Positions 9,608 through 18,582 of a stretch of DNA of 64,000 nucleotides are shown here, piece after piece. The translations under genes and the position numbers were made by a program. The DNA lies in contig NZ_JMCC02000015.1 in NCBI RefSeq assembly GCF_000737335.2, forward strand, positions 62,001-126,000. The letters run 5' to 3'. This DNA comes from Enhygromyxa salina (lineage in GTDB: Bacteria; Myxococcota_A; Polyangia; Nannocystales; Nannocystaceae). Numbering within the stretch: position 1 is the stretch's first letter; each line of letters starts with the position of its first letter. A model generated the notes under the pieces. It worked only from the letters and a program-made list of their open reading frames with translations. It searched no databases and had not been told where the DNA came from.

Positions 9608-10210
9608 ATGAGCGACGAGACCACCGCCGAATCCTTGGCCGCGATCTGGGAAGGTGGCCTGCGCGCAGATCTGCGCGAGGTCCTGTTCGATGCGCCCACT
9701 GTCCACGAGCGCGTGGTCCAGATGGGCCGGGCGATCACCAAGGACTACGCCGACAAGAGCCCGCTGTTGTTGCTGGGCATTCTCAAGGGCTCGTACCCGT
9801 TCCTGGCTGACCTCGCGCGCACGGTCAACCTGCCGCTGACGGTCGACTTCATGGCGGTGTCCTCGTACGGCGCCGGGACCAAGTCCTCGGGCGTCGTCAG
9901 GATCCTCAAAGACCTCGATCGCTCGATCGAGGGTCGCCACGTGCTGATCGTCGAAGACATCATCGACACCGGGCTGACCCTTCACTACCTGCGCGAGAAC
10001 CTGCGGGGGCGCGGCCCGGCGTCCGTGGAGATCGCCGCGCTGCTGGACAAGAAGTCGGTGCGCAGGGGCAAGGAGCTCGAGGACATGAACGCCCGCTACG
10101 TCGGGTTCGAGTGCCCCAACGAGTTCGTCGTTGGCTATGGCCTCGACTACAAGGGGCGCTACCGCAACCTCCCCTTCATCGGCGTGCTGCGACCCGAAGT
10201 CTACAGCTAG
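9608..10210 (+). CDS. hpt: Hypoxanthine phosphoribosyltransferase
   Basis: 200 residues. Purine salvage: hypoxanthine or guanine plus PRPP gives IMP or GMP. The PRPP-binding motif VLIVEDIIDTGLTL (Glu116-Asp117) is complete, preceded by LLLGILKGSYPFLADLARTV and the flexible-loop region DFMAVSSYGAGTKSSGVVRI; the purine-contacting C-terminal segment VGYGLDYKGRYRNLPFIG is present. Length is typical (about 180-200). The gltS-like gene follows after 6 bases. Confidence 0.95.
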   Translation: MSDETTAESLAAIWEGGLRADLREVLFDAPTVHERVVQMGRAITKDYADKSPLLLLGILKGSYPFLADLARTVNLPLTVDFMAVSSYGAGTKSSGVVRILKDLDRSIEGRHVLIVEDIIDTGLTLHYLRENLRGRGPASVEIAALLDKKSVRRGKELEDMNARYVGFECPNEFVVGYGLDYKGRYRNLPFIGVLRPEVYS

Positions 10211-10216
10211 GAGCCC

Positions 10217-11626
10217 GTGGATTTTTGGGTCGGCGGCTACGTTCAGGATCTGCTGATCATCATCTCGTTGATCGCGGTCGCGGCTGGGCTGCGCCGGGTG
10301 ATCCCGCCACTGCAAACGCTGGGCATGCCCGACGCGTTGATCGCAGGGTTGATCGGCGTGGTGTGTGGGCCGGCGGTGATCGGGTTGCTGCCGTTCTCGG
10401 CGGCGCACCTCGAGGTCATCATCTATCACGCGCTGGCGCTGGTGTTCATCGCGGTGGGCCTGCAGGCACCGCCGCCGGGCAAGCGCACGGGGACGGCGCG
10501 CTCGATCGCCTTCGCTATTCCAGCAATCGCAACCTTGCAAGCGATCGTCGGGCTTGGCTGCGTGCTGATCTGGAACGCGACCCAAGGCGGACCGGAGCTG
10601 CACACTGGCTTTGGCGTGATGCTGCCGCTGGGCTTCAACCAAGGTCCGGGCCCGGCGATGACCTTTGGCGCGGCGTGGGAGGACAAGGCGGGGATGTCGG
10701 ACGGCGCGCAGATCGGGCTGATCATGGCGGCGCTCGGCTACACCTGGTGTTGTGTGGTCGGGGTCGTGCTCGTGGCTTGGGGTCGGCGCCGCGGTTGGGA
10801 TCAGACCAAGGGCGCCGGCGAGACAGTGGCGATTGCAGCAGACGCCCAGCAGCAACGCGCGCCCGCGCGGCGGGCCAAGCATGGCGGGCTCGAGCCGCTC
10901 ACGGCCCAGCTGGTTGCGATCGCGCTCGTGTACTTGGCGACTTGGGTGTTCCTCGAGCTCGTGACCCCGCTGCTGCCCGAGCAGCACCAGCCAACGGTGT
11001 GGGGCTTCCACTTTCTGATCGCCACTGGCTTCGCGCTGACCCTGCGCCCGCTGGCCGCCCGGCTCCCCGGCGGGTCTCCGCTCGACAATGACCTGCTCGC
11101 CCGGACCAGCAGCACGATCGTCGATGTCGCGACCTGTGCCGCGCTCGCGGCCGTCAGCGTCACGGTGCTGGGCCAGTACCTCGCCCCAGTCCTGTTGATC
11201 TCCACGGTGGGTGGACTGGCGACCTTGCTGGCCTGCGTGTGGATGGCCCGACGTGCGTTCCCGTCCCGGCCCTTCGAGCACGCGATCGTCACCTATGGCT
11301 CGCTCACCGGCACCGCTACAACCGGCTTGGCGCTGCTGCGCATGCTCGATCCCCAGCTCGAGGGCCCGGCGGCCCGCAACTACGTGCTCGCGGTCCCGCT
11401 CTCGGCGCTGCTCGCCCTGCCCTTGCTCATCGTGATCCAGATCCCCGTGGGCACGTTCCCCGCCGACTACCCCGGGACCGCGCTGTCGGTGCTGGGCATG
11501 CTGTTCGCCTACGCGGTGATCCTGGTCCTGGCGTGGCGCTTCTTGGCGCCGCTGCGGTTCGGCAAGACCCCATGGAAGCTCTGGTCCACCGCTGACGGCG
11601 ACCGATCCGGGGATGCCCCGGGCTGA
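10217..11626 (+). CDS. Sodium/glutamate-symporter (GltS)-like membrane protein
   Basis: 469 residues from a GTG, 6 bases after hpt. About 12 hydrophobic helices arranged as two similar halves. PLGFNQGPGPAMTFGAAWED and FEHAIVTYGSLTGTATTGLALLR correspond to the paired re-entrant regions of GltS-type Na+-coupled carriers. Located in the inner membrane. Glutamate as substrate is assumed from the family; other dicarboxylates are possible. Confidence 0.75.
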   Translation: MDFWVGGYVQDLLIIISLIAVAAGLRRVIPPLQTLGMPDALIAGLIGVVCGPAVIGLLPFSAAHLEVIIYHALALVFIAVGLQAPPPGKRTGTARSIAFAIPAIATLQAIVGLGCVLIWNATQGGPELHTGFGVMLPLGFNQGPGPAMTFGAAWEDKAGMSDGAQIGLIMAALGYTWCCVVGVVLVAWGRRRGWDQTKGAGETVAIAADAQQQRAPARRAKHGGLEPLTAQLVAIALVYLATWVFLELVTPLLPEQHQPTVWGFHFLIATGFALTLRPLAARLPGGSPLDNDLLARTSSTIVDVATCAALAAVSVTVLGQYLAPVLLISTVGGLATLLACVWMARRAFPSRPFEHAIVTYGSLTGTATTGLALLRMLDPQLEGPAARNYVLAVPLSALLALPLLIVIQIPVGTFPADYPGTALSVLGMLFAYAVILVLAWRFLAPLRFGKTPWKLWSTADGDRSGDAPG

Positions 11627-11667
11627 TCGCTTGCGTCGCTCGCAGGGGCCTGAAATCCTCGCCTCTC

Positions 11668-13521
11668 ATGATCACGCCCGCCCTCCGCCGCTTCGCTCCG
11701 CTCTTGCTGGGCGCGATCGGCCTGCTGGGGGTCGGCGGCTGCAAGGGCGCAGGTGCGGGGGCGTCGGTTCAACCGGTCGCGGCCGCGCCCAGCGATGACA
11801 GCCTCGAGCGAGAGCTCGCCCGCGCGGCCGCGGGCGTCCAAGACCCGGCGCTCGCGCTGCTGCTGCGCGAGCACTGGGCGGTCCACCTCGAGCGCTCGCC
11901 CGTGTTCGCAACCAGCATTGGCGTGCACGCCTTCGACGATCGCTGGCCAAGCCTGGGGCCAGAAGCGCGCGCGCGGGCCCACCAAGATCGCGTCGCGTTC
12001 CTGACCCGCGCGCGCGCGCTCGACAAGCTCGACAAGCTCGATCAGGACGACCGCCTGACCGTGGAGCTGTTCATCGCCGAGCTCGAGTCCAGCGAGGCCC
12101 GCAGCGTGTGTCAGCTGTGGGCGTGGAGCGTGTCAACCCGCGACAACGCGCTGAGCGAGCTCGCTGGAGTCGCCGAGCTCGTGCAGCTGCGGACCCAGGC
12201 CGACGCGACCGCTCTGCTCGCGCGCTACCGCAGCTTCCCCGCCCTCGTCGACGCCCAGATCGCGGATCTGCGCGACGGCCTGCGCCGCGGTTTGGTCGCC
12301 GACGCCGAGACCTTGGGCCGAACCGTGGACATGCTCGAGCGACAGCTCGCCGCGCCGATCGACGAGTGGAGCGCGATGACCCCCGTCGCGGACGCCAAGA
12401 CGCCGGACGAGCTGGCGATCCGCGATCAACTGAGCGAAGTCGTCACCGCCCAGATCGCGCCCGCGCTGCAGCGCTACGTCGCGGTCTTGCGCGACGAGCT
12501 GCTGCCCGCCGCGCGCGACGGCGCCAACGTTGGCGTTGGCGCGCTGCCGGACGGCGCCGCTTGTTACACTGCGCTGATCCAACACCACACCAGCGAGCAG
12601 CCCAGCGCCGATCAACTGCACGAGCTCGGACTCGCCGAGATCGCCCGGATCGACGCGGAGTTTGCCCGGCTCGGCGAGCGCGTGTTCGGGACCGGCGAGC
12701 TCGAGCAGGTGCTCACCCGGCTCCGCACGGATCCAGCGCTGTACTTTGACAGCGCCGAGGAGGTCGAGACCTTCGCACGCGAGAGCCTGGCCGCTGCGTC
12801 GGCTGCGGCTCCGCGTTGGTTTGCTCGGCTGCCCAAGACCGCCTGCGAGGTCCGGCGGATCCCCGACTACGAGGCCCCCTACACGACGATCGCCTACTAC
12901 CGCCAGCCCAGCGAGGTCGAGCCTGGCGTGTACTTCATCAACACCCACGCGCCCACGACCCGACCGCGCTATGAGGCCCGGGTGCTAGCGATCCACGAGG
13001 CCGTCCCCGGTCATCACACGCAGATCGCTATCGCGCAGGAGCTGCCCGACGCCCCCGCGTTTCGTCGCCACGGCGGCACCACCGTGTTCGTAGAAGGCTG
13101 GGCGCTCTACACCGAGCGCCTCGCCGACGAGATGGGCCTGTACGAGACCGACCTCGATCGACTTGGGGTCGCGAGCTTCGACGCGTGGCGAGCCGCCCGC
13201 TTGGTCGTGGACACGGGCATCCATGCCAAGGGCTGGACCCGCGAGCAGGCGATCGCGTTCATGCTCGCGCACACGGCCCTGGCCGAGAACAACATCATCA
13301 ACGAGGTCGACCGCTACGTCGGCTGGCCCGGCCAGGCGCTCGCGTACAAGTACGGGCAGCTCGAGCTCCTGCGCCTGCGCGCCGAGGCCGAGGCCGCGCT
13401 CGCAGGGTCGTTCGACATCGCGGGATTTCACGACGTCGTGCTTGGCGCGGGGCCGGTGACCTTGCCGATCCTGCGTCGGCGGGTGCGTGCATGGATCGCG
13501 CAACAGCGCGGGGCAAACTAA
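11668..13521 (+). CDS. DUF885-family lipoprotein, probable metallopeptidase-like
   Basis: 617 residues. N-terminal signal with a lipobox-like GVGGC near residue 28. The large helical body carries the DUF885 hallmark AIHEAVPGHHTQIA, an HExxxGHH motif (His443, Glu444, His449-450) resembling thermolysin-clan metal sites, and TTVFVEGWALYTERLADEMG downstream supplies the further conserved Glu. Such proteins are thought to be secreted metallohydrolases; no substrate is known. Its TAA overlaps the next ATG by one base, so the two are translationally coupled. Confidence 0.85.
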   Translation: MITPALRRFAPLLLGAIGLLGVGGCKGAGAGASVQPVAAAPSDDSLERELARAAAGVQDPALALLLREHWAVHLERSPVFATSIGVHAFDDRWPSLGPEARARAHQDRVAFLTRARALDKLDKLDQDDRLTVELFIAELESSEARSVCQLWAWSVSTRDNALSELAGVAELVQLRTQADATALLARYRSFPALVDAQIADLRDGLRRGLVADAETLGRTVDMLERQLAAPIDEWSAMTPVADAKTPDELAIRDQLSEVVTAQIAPALQRYVAVLRDELLPAARDGANVGVGALPDGAACYTALIQHHTSEQPSADQLHELGLAEIARIDAEFARLGERVFGTGELEQVLTRLRTDPALYFDSAEEVETFARESLAAASAAAPRWFARLPKTACEVRRIPDYEAPYTTIAYYRQPSEVEPGVYFINTHAPTTRPRYEARVLAIHEAVPGHHTQIAIAQELPDAPAFRRHGGTTVFVEGWALYTERLADEMGLYETDLDRLGVASFDAWRAARLVVDTGIHAKGWTREQAIAFMLAHTALAENNIINEVDRYVGWPGQALAYKYGQLELLRLRAEAEAALAGSFDIAGFHDVVLGAGPVTLPILRRRVRAWIAQQRGAN

Positions 13522-15188
13522 TGCGGGCTGTCCTGCAGACTGTGCTCGCGCTGGTGGCCGTGCTGCTCGCATGGCCCACGCAGGCGCGCGCGCAGTCGCC
13601 AACCGCCGAGCCCTCGAGCAACCCAGACATCCGCGCGCTGTGGTCGGACGGCGGCGAGCTGCTGCTCGCGGGCGGGCGCCAAGCGATCTATCTGTACGGA
13701 CGCAGCGGTCAACAAGAGGCCGCAGAGTCGGTCGACGTCGAGCTGTTCGTCGACGCCGCCGGGACCCGGGCGGCCGGCAGCGTGCTCGCCGTGTTCGCCG
13801 CGGCAGACGGGCGCGTCGTCTCGTGGCGCCCGGGTGCCATCACGCAAGAGCGCGCCCCCTTGGTCGAGGGCGACGAGCTCGTCGCGGTGGTCGTTGACGC
13901 CAGCGGTACGATCTTCGCGATCGGCCGCGAGCACGCGCTGTACGAGCGAAGCGCCCGGCGCTGGTACGTCTACCCCTATCCAACCAGGATGCGTCCGCTG
14001 GCCGCGGCCAGCAGTCCCGGCGGTCGCGTGCACATCGTCGGCCGCGACGGCCTGCTGGTCCGGTTCTTGGACGGCGAGTGGGATCGACCCCTGGTCCCAG
14101 GCCTGTCCCCCGAGACGATCCGCGCGCCCTGGTACGACGCTTGGTACAGCGCGGTGACCGAGTCTCTGTGGGTTCGGGTCGGCCGCGACCGCCTCGTGCA
14201 GGTCGAGTTTGGTGATCAGCGCGCCGCGACCCAGGCCGAGATCGAATCCCAACCGCTGATGCGCGAGGTCGAGGACGAAGCCGGCGAAGCCCACACCGCG
14301 GAGCTGCACGTGTCTGGCTCGGTCCCGACCCGCGAGCACGCGATCCCGATCGACGCCCCGACCGAGGGCGAGCCGCCCCCCGGGTTCACTGGGATCACCG
14401 GGGTGTCCTCGGCGGCCGGTGATCGCGTGGTCACGACCGCCGGTGGTCGCGTGTGGCTGTGGGACCGCGAGCGCTTCGTGCTGGTCGGCAGCGACGTTGG
14501 CTTGGTTCACGATCTGGTCCTCGATGAGGGCGAGGACGTGGCGTGGGTGGCGACCCTCGATGCGCTCGTGCGGGTGCCGCTCATCGCGACCGCGGCCCAC
14601 CAGGCCGAGCAGCCTCTGGCGCAGTCGGATCAAAAGCTGCTCGAGCGCCTGCGACGGCGCGAGGCCTGGCAGCTGCGCAACGCCGACGCGCCGCGGTTTT
14701 TCTGGATGCCAACGATCCGGATCGACAACGGCGTCGTGTTCCCGCTCGGCGCGGATCCGGTCGCCGGCTACTCGCTCGAGCTCGCCGCAGGCGCCATGCT
14801 GCAGCCGCTGGTCAAAGATCGCGGCCCCACGTTGTGGGTCTGGCCGGAGCTCGCCTACCGCTACGAGACCCACCCCACCCGCGGCGGTCACTTGTTTGAT
14901 CTTGGCGTCGGCGTCGGGTTTGGGACCCATCTCGTCGCCGCCTTCTACCGCCCCCGCTTGGTCCTTGGCGGCATCGATCGCCCGACCAACGACGGCCCCG
15001 CCGTCTACGGCCTGCGGCACGGGGTCGCGCTCGAAGCCCTGTGGGGCGTCGTCGGCGTCGAGTTCAGCCACCAGGTGCTCGGGACCAACGAGGGCCCCCT
15101 CAACGACGTCCGCTTGGGCCTGAGCATCAACCTCGCGCCGCTGATCTGGATCGGGATCCTGTGGGCGACGATCCCGACCGGCGACTAG
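13521..15188 (+). CDS. Exported protein with propeller-like N-half and barrel-like C-half
   Basis: 555 residues; starts on the last base of the DUF885 stop. Signal peptide ends near PTQARAQS. Residues about 40-390 contain short repeating strands (ALWSDGGELLLAGGRQAIYLY, SWRPGAI, VHIVGRDGLLVRFLDGEW, TAGGRVWLWDRERFVLVG) like a beta-propeller. The last 170 residues alternate as in an outer-membrane barrel, with LWVWPELAYRYETH and VGVEFSHQVLGTNEG, and end in a hydrophobic strand. No named family recognised. Coupling suggests joint work with the DUF885 lipoprotein at the cell surface. Confidence 0.6.
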   Translation: MRAVLQTVLALVAVLLAWPTQARAQSPTAEPSSNPDIRALWSDGGELLLAGGRQAIYLYGRSGQQEAAESVDVELFVDAAGTRAAGSVLAVFAAADGRVVSWRPGAITQERAPLVEGDELVAVVVDASGTIFAIGREHALYERSARRWYVYPYPTRMRPLAAASSPGGRVHIVGRDGLLVRFLDGEWDRPLVPGLSPETIRAPWYDAWYSAVTESLWVRVGRDRLVQVEFGDQRAATQAEIESQPLMREVEDEAGEAHTAELHVSGSVPTREHAIPIDAPTEGEPPPGFTGITGVSSAAGDRVVTTAGGRVWLWDRERFVLVGSDVGLVHDLVLDEGEDVAWVATLDALVRVPLIATAAHQAEQPLAQSDQKLLERLRRREAWQLRNADAPRFFWMPTIRIDNGVVFPLGADPVAGYSLELAAGAMLQPLVKDRGPTLWVWPELAYRYETHPTRGGHLFDLGVGVGFGTHLVAAFYRPRLVLGGIDRPTNDGPAVYGLRHGVALEALWGVVGVEFSHQVLGTNEGPLNDVRLGLSINLAPLIWIGILWATIPTGD

Positions 15189-15330
15189 CGCCCCCCAAGC
15201 CGGTCTGGGCGGCCACCCGAGCCCCGACCGCCCCCCGAGCCGTTCTGGGCGCCCACCCAAGCCCAACGAATGAAGCGGGAGCGAGCGAAGCGAGGGACCT
15301 GCGAAGTGCCAAGCCGGCCGCGGGGGTCTA
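15189..15330 (+). repeat. 40-bp tandem pair plus SERSER-type repeat end
   Basis: 15189-15228 and 15229-15267 are two similar 40-base units starting CGCCCCCC[A/G]AGCCG. They are followed at 15268-15330 by GAGCGAGCGAAGCGAGGGAC, then GCGAAGTGCCAAGCCGGCCG and GGGGGTCTA. This last part matches the end of the array at 20461-20513, including the closing GGGGGTCTA. It fills the space before the oxygenase gene. Confidence 0.75.
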
Positions 15331-15378
15331 AAAAGCACGGGTCCACACACGCTCGAGAGATCGTGGTAACTCCGAGAT

Positions 15379-16338
15379 GTGTCCGAACCTCAAGTCCCGG
15401 AACTCGACATCCGTCGCTTCGATCAGGGCAGCGACGCCGACCGTGCGGCGTTTGTCTCGGATCTCGGCGAAGCGCTGCGCGGCTATGGCTTCGTCGGCAT
15501 CCGTGAGCATGGCCTCGACGATGACCTCGTCGCGCGTGCCTATGCGGTGCTCAAGCAGTTCTTCGCGCAGCCGACCGAAGCCAAGATGAAGCTCCATATC
15601 CCTGGGGGGGGTGGCGCGCGCGGCTACACTGCGTTTGGGGTCGAGACCGCCAAGGACCACACGATCGCGGATCTCAAAGAATTCTGGCACGTCGGTCGGA
15701 CCTTCTCGCCCAACAGCGAGTGGGCGGGGTCGCTGCCAGACAATCTGTGGCCGGCCGATGTGCCGGGCTTCCGCGAGACGCTGGAGGCCCTCTACGCCGC
15801 CCTGGATCAGCTTGGCAACCGCATGCTGCGGGCGATCGCCATGCACCTCGAGCTGGGCGAGCACTGGTTCGCCGACAAGGTCGACCACGGGAACAGCATC
15901 CTGCGCCCGATCCACTACCCGCCGCTCGACGGCGCCCTCGGTGCCGACGGGGCGGTCCGCTCGGCCGCGCACGGGGACATCAACCTGATCACGCTGTTGG
16001 TCGGCTCGGGCGAGCCCGGTCTGCAGGTTCACTCGCGCAAAGGTGAGTGGATCCCGGTCTCGACGATCGAGGGCGTGGTGGTCTGTAACGTCGGCGACAT
16101 GCTCGAGCGGCTGACCAACAACGTGCTGCCGTCCACGATCCACCGCGTGGTCAACCCCCCAGAGCCGTGGCGCAGCCAGCCGCGCTACTCGATCCCGTTT
16201 TTCCTGCACCCCAACTCGGAGTTCTCGATCGAGACGCTCCCGCAGTGCGTCTCGGAGGCCAACCCAGACCGCTACCCAGAGCCGATCACGGCCGACGATT
16301 TCTTGCAGCAACGTCTGCGCGAAATTAATTTGGTCTGA
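15379..16338 (+). CDS. Isopenicillin-N-synthase-like 2OG-Fe(II) oxygenase
   Basis: 319 residues from GTG. N-terminal non-haem dioxygenase domain (PELDIRRF, LGEALRGYGFVGIREHGLDD) followed by the 2OG-Fe(II) core. Iron ligands HxD...H are His198, Asp200 (AAHGDINLITLL) and His255 (STIHRVVN). Arg269-x-Ser271 (RYSIPFF) is the 2-oxoglutarate anchor, so a 2OG-dependent hydroxylase or desaturase is more likely than true IPNS. The substrate is unknown and no biosynthetic cluster surrounds it. Confidence 0.85.
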   Translation: MSEPQVPELDIRRFDQGSDADRAAFVSDLGEALRGYGFVGIREHGLDDDLVARAYAVLKQFFAQPTEAKMKLHIPGGGGARGYTAFGVETAKDHTIADLKEFWHVGRTFSPNSEWAGSLPDNLWPADVPGFRETLEALYAALDQLGNRMLRAIAMHLELGEHWFADKVDHGNSILRPIHYPPLDGALGADGAVRSAAHGDINLITLLVGSGEPGLQVHSRKGEWIPVSTIEGVVVCNVGDMLERLTNNVLPSTIHRVVNPPEPWRSQPRYSIPFFLHPNSEFSIETLPQCVSEANPDRYPEPITADDFLQQRLREINLV

Positions 16339-16791
16339 GTCTGCAAACGGGGGCGACGCGGGCCGACAAGCCCGCTGATGTCGGATCCTCGCTGTTTCCC
16401 TGTCGCGTGTTCCCCGGTCTCGCTCACCCCCTTGGCCGGTGACCGCGAGCACTGGCTGGTCTTCGCGTTCACCCTCAGTCTTCATGTCGACCTGGGGCCC
16501 AAGCAGCTCGCCTGCAGCGAAGCGCCCCGCGATGCCAGCAATGTTTCAGCGGTCGCCGCTGCCCACCCCGCAGGAACTGCCAGCAACCTGCCAACGGCAG
16601 CGGCGCCGCAACCCGCCATCGCCCATGCGAGCCACTGGCCTCGCGGCGCCCAACCTGCTGTAAGGGTGGCCCAGATCCGGGCCACCACCGGGTCGTCAAG
16701 TCGGGACCGCGCCAAGCATGACGGACCAGTCTCGTCCAGTCTGCACCGCACCTTGTACATGCCCGGCGCATGTTCCCTGTCGGTTCGGTTC
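16339..16791. other. Long non-coding stretch upstream of the XRE regulator
   Basis: About 450 bases. Just after the oxygenase stop a hairpin GCGGGC (16358-16363) / GCCCGC (16370-16375) could terminate transcription, although no T-run follows. The frame of the regulator is open through most of the region to 16378, but the translated sequence is Ala/Pro/Ser-rich without family features, so I treat it as leader DNA. A start at 16759 instead of 16792 is possible. Confidence 0.4.
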
Positions 16792-17196
16792 ATGGTCCAC
16801 GAAACTGGGCGCAACTTGGATACCGGTCGAAACTTCGGTCGTCATGTACGCAGCCTGCGCCGCGCGCGAGGGATGACCCAAGAGGTCCTCGCGGAGCGCA
16901 GCGGACTCTCGCCAGATACGGTCCGGCGTCTGGAGCATGGCAGCTTTTCTCCCAGCCTCGACACCCTCCGCAAGCTGTGTGGTGGGCTGGATCTGATGCT
17001 CAGCACGCTGTTCGAGAGCTATGAGCTCGGCTCGCGCAACGAGACCCGCGAACTCATCGATCTTCTCGCTGCTCGCGGTACGAGGGAGCTGGTCCTGGCG
17101 ACTCGGGTGTTGCGCGCGCTGTTTGAAGAGCTCGATGGCATCGCGGCCGAGGCCGACAGCAGCGACACCGACTCGGACAACAATAGCGAGTCCTGA
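16792..17196 (+). CDS. XRE-family helix-turn-helix regulator
   Basis: 134 residues. A standard XRE/Cro HTH spans residues about 14-70: FGRHVRSLRRARGMTQEVLA, ERSGLSPDTVRRLEHGSFSP, SLDTLRKLCGGLDLMLSTLF. The C-terminal part, RELIDLLAARGTRELVLATR, is helical and may dimerise, and the tail is Ser/Asp-rich (SSDTDSDNNSES). ATG at 16792 is chosen; ATG at 16759 in the same frame is an alternative. Paired direct repeats at 17311-17348 downstream are candidate binding sites. Confidence 0.8.
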   Translation: MVHETGRNLDTGRNFGRHVRSLRRARGMTQEVLAERSGLSPDTVRRLEHGSFSPSLDTLRKLCGGLDLMLSTLFESYELGSRNETRELIDLLAARGTRELVLATRVLRALFEELDGIAAEADSSDTDSDNNSES

Positions 17197-17310
17197 GCGA
17201 AACCGACTGGACACACCACCACGCCCACCAGATCGAATTCCCCGTCTAGACCTCCGCGGCTCCCCATACCGGCCGAACCAGGCAGAAACTCAACGCAGAA
17301 ATTCAGCACA

Positions 17311-17348
17311 TGCAACATTTGCCTGTCGCGACCATGCACATTTGCCGG
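17311..17348. promoter_or_regulatory. Paired direct repeats CATGCAxCATTTGCC
   Basis: CATGCAACATTTGCC at 17311-17325 and CATGCACATTTGCC at 17335-17348, 24 bases apart start to start, so about two helical turns. They lie between the XRE gene and the convergent gene ending at 17431, in locally lower-GC DNA. A regulator-binding role is inference; no promoter was identified beside them. Confidence 0.35.
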
Positions 17349-17430
17349 ACGTGCCCTGTTTAGCGTGATGCACGCTTTGTCTGTGATGAGCTGACTATCG
17401 GCACTATCACCGAAATCAGCATGGTGCGTG

Positions 17431-18276
17431 CTACGCGGCCTGCCCACCCTCGACGTGATGTGGAGCATTGCCGTCAGCGCGCTCGCTGTCGTTGGCGGCG
17501 GGCTCGACGGCCCTGGCTTGGGGCCGCGGAAACTTGCGGGTCCGAAGCAGGCGCCGGAGCGCGGGCAACGGGCGGTCCGGCAGGCTCGCAAAGTAGCCGA
17601 TGGCCGAAGGCAGGTCTCCGAAGGTGCCCGCGATCTCCCCGAAGTGCGGGTTGTTGGCGACGTTCTCGCGCAGCAACGGCTTGCAGTGCGCAGGATCGGC
17701 CATGAACTCGCGCACATGCTCGAGCAGGCGTTGGTGGTACTCGGCGTCCTCGATGATCGCACCGATTGACTCCGCCCGCGGATGCGTCCCATCGATGATC
17801 TGAAGCAGCTGCGACTCGAGCTCGGACAGCCCGTCGTCGATCGCGGCGAGCAGCTGTAGATCGTAGACCGGATCGGCGTGGGTCACCTGCATGAGGTGGC
17901 CGATGATCGCGTCCCGATGACTCATGAATCCGGTTGGATCCATCATGCTGGCTGGGTCGTCGAGGAAACGCAGCAGCGCATGGAAAGCGAAGGTGATGTT
18001 CTTGCTGCGGTAGTAGTCGGCCGCGCAAGGGACAATGAAGAAGCGAAACATGTCCATCGAGCCGAAGATGAACTGGGTCCGGTTGGGCCCGCCGCCGATG
18101 TAGCCCAACACTTGCAGCCGCTCGAACCTACCTGCGACTCGTTTGGGGTTGGCGTAGTTGGCGAGGGTGTGGCTCGCCCGCCGGACCTTGCCGCGGATCT
18201 CCTTGCGGGTGCCCAGGGTCCTTCGAAGCAGGGTCAGCGGTCGCTCACTGAAGCGCGCAAGCTCGGTGTCGATCAT
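17431..18276 (-). CDS. Unrecognised 281-residue protein
   Basis: Start chosen at ATG 18276 (MIDTELARFSERPLTLLRRT); a TTG at 18285 is in frame. I do not recognise the family. The N-terminus is basic; the middle contains VLGYIGGGPNRTQFIFGSMD, MFRFFIVPCAADYYRSKN and a His-containing stretch MSHRDAIIGHLMQVTHADPV, reminiscent of helical oxygenase-like folds but not diagnostic. The last 60 residues are Pro/Arg/Ala-rich. No signal peptide. The upstream region holds the perfect palindrome GCACATGTGC at 18292-18301, a possible operator. Confidence 0.65.
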   Translation of the reverse strand: MIDTELARFSERPLTLLRRTLGTRKEIRGKVRRASHTLANYANPKRVAGRFERLQVLGYIGGGPNRTQFIFGSMDMFRFFIVPCAADYYRSKNITFAFHALLRFLDDPASMMDPTGFMSHRDAIIGHLMQVTHADPVYDLQLLAAIDDGLSELESQLLQIIDGTHPRAESIGAIIEDAEYHQRLLEHVREFMADPAHCKPLLRENVANNPHFGEIAGTFGDLPSAIGYFASLPDRPLPALRRLLRTRKFPRPQARAVEPAANDSERADGNAPHHVEGGQAA

Positions 18277-18582
18277 GGTGTGCAATACTTAGCACATGTG
18301 CACGCGTCGACGCAATCCAAGATGTGAAATCAGTTCACAGCATTCTTGAACGCTGTTCAGACACCACATCCGTGGCTCCACTCCAGGATCTGAATCACAT
18401 TCATTCACCGTTCAGAGCGTTACTTACCCATAGCATCAATTGTGCGTAAGATCCGCACCTCGTACATCGCCCTTGTGCTTGGCAGAGCCGAAAAGTGTGC
18501 AGATCAATGCACGACAAAGCCCACGAGCGATCGCTCGTGGGCTCTGAGTGGCCACCCCGCGGGATTGGCGCCTGCCCGTACG
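18277..18582. other. Lower-GC intergenic region with palindrome and terminator
   Basis: 306 bases between two minus-strand genes. It contains GCACATGTGC at 18292-18301, ACAGC/GCTGT half-sites around 18339-18359, two CGTTCAGAGCG-like blocks, and the terminator palindrome at 18518-18543. The base composition is clearly less GC-rich than the genes around it, consistent with the promoter of the gene starting at 18276. Confidence 0.45.
18518..18543 (-). terminator. 26-bp perfect palindrome, terminator of the downstream lipoprotein gene
   Basis: AGCCCACGAGCGA at 18518-18530 is the exact reverse complement of 18531-18543. On the minus strand it is followed by TTTGT, so it can act as an intrinsic terminator 40 bases past the stop of the lipoprotein gene. 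With almost no loop it would more readily form a short-loop hairpin or a cruciform. Confidence 0.6.
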
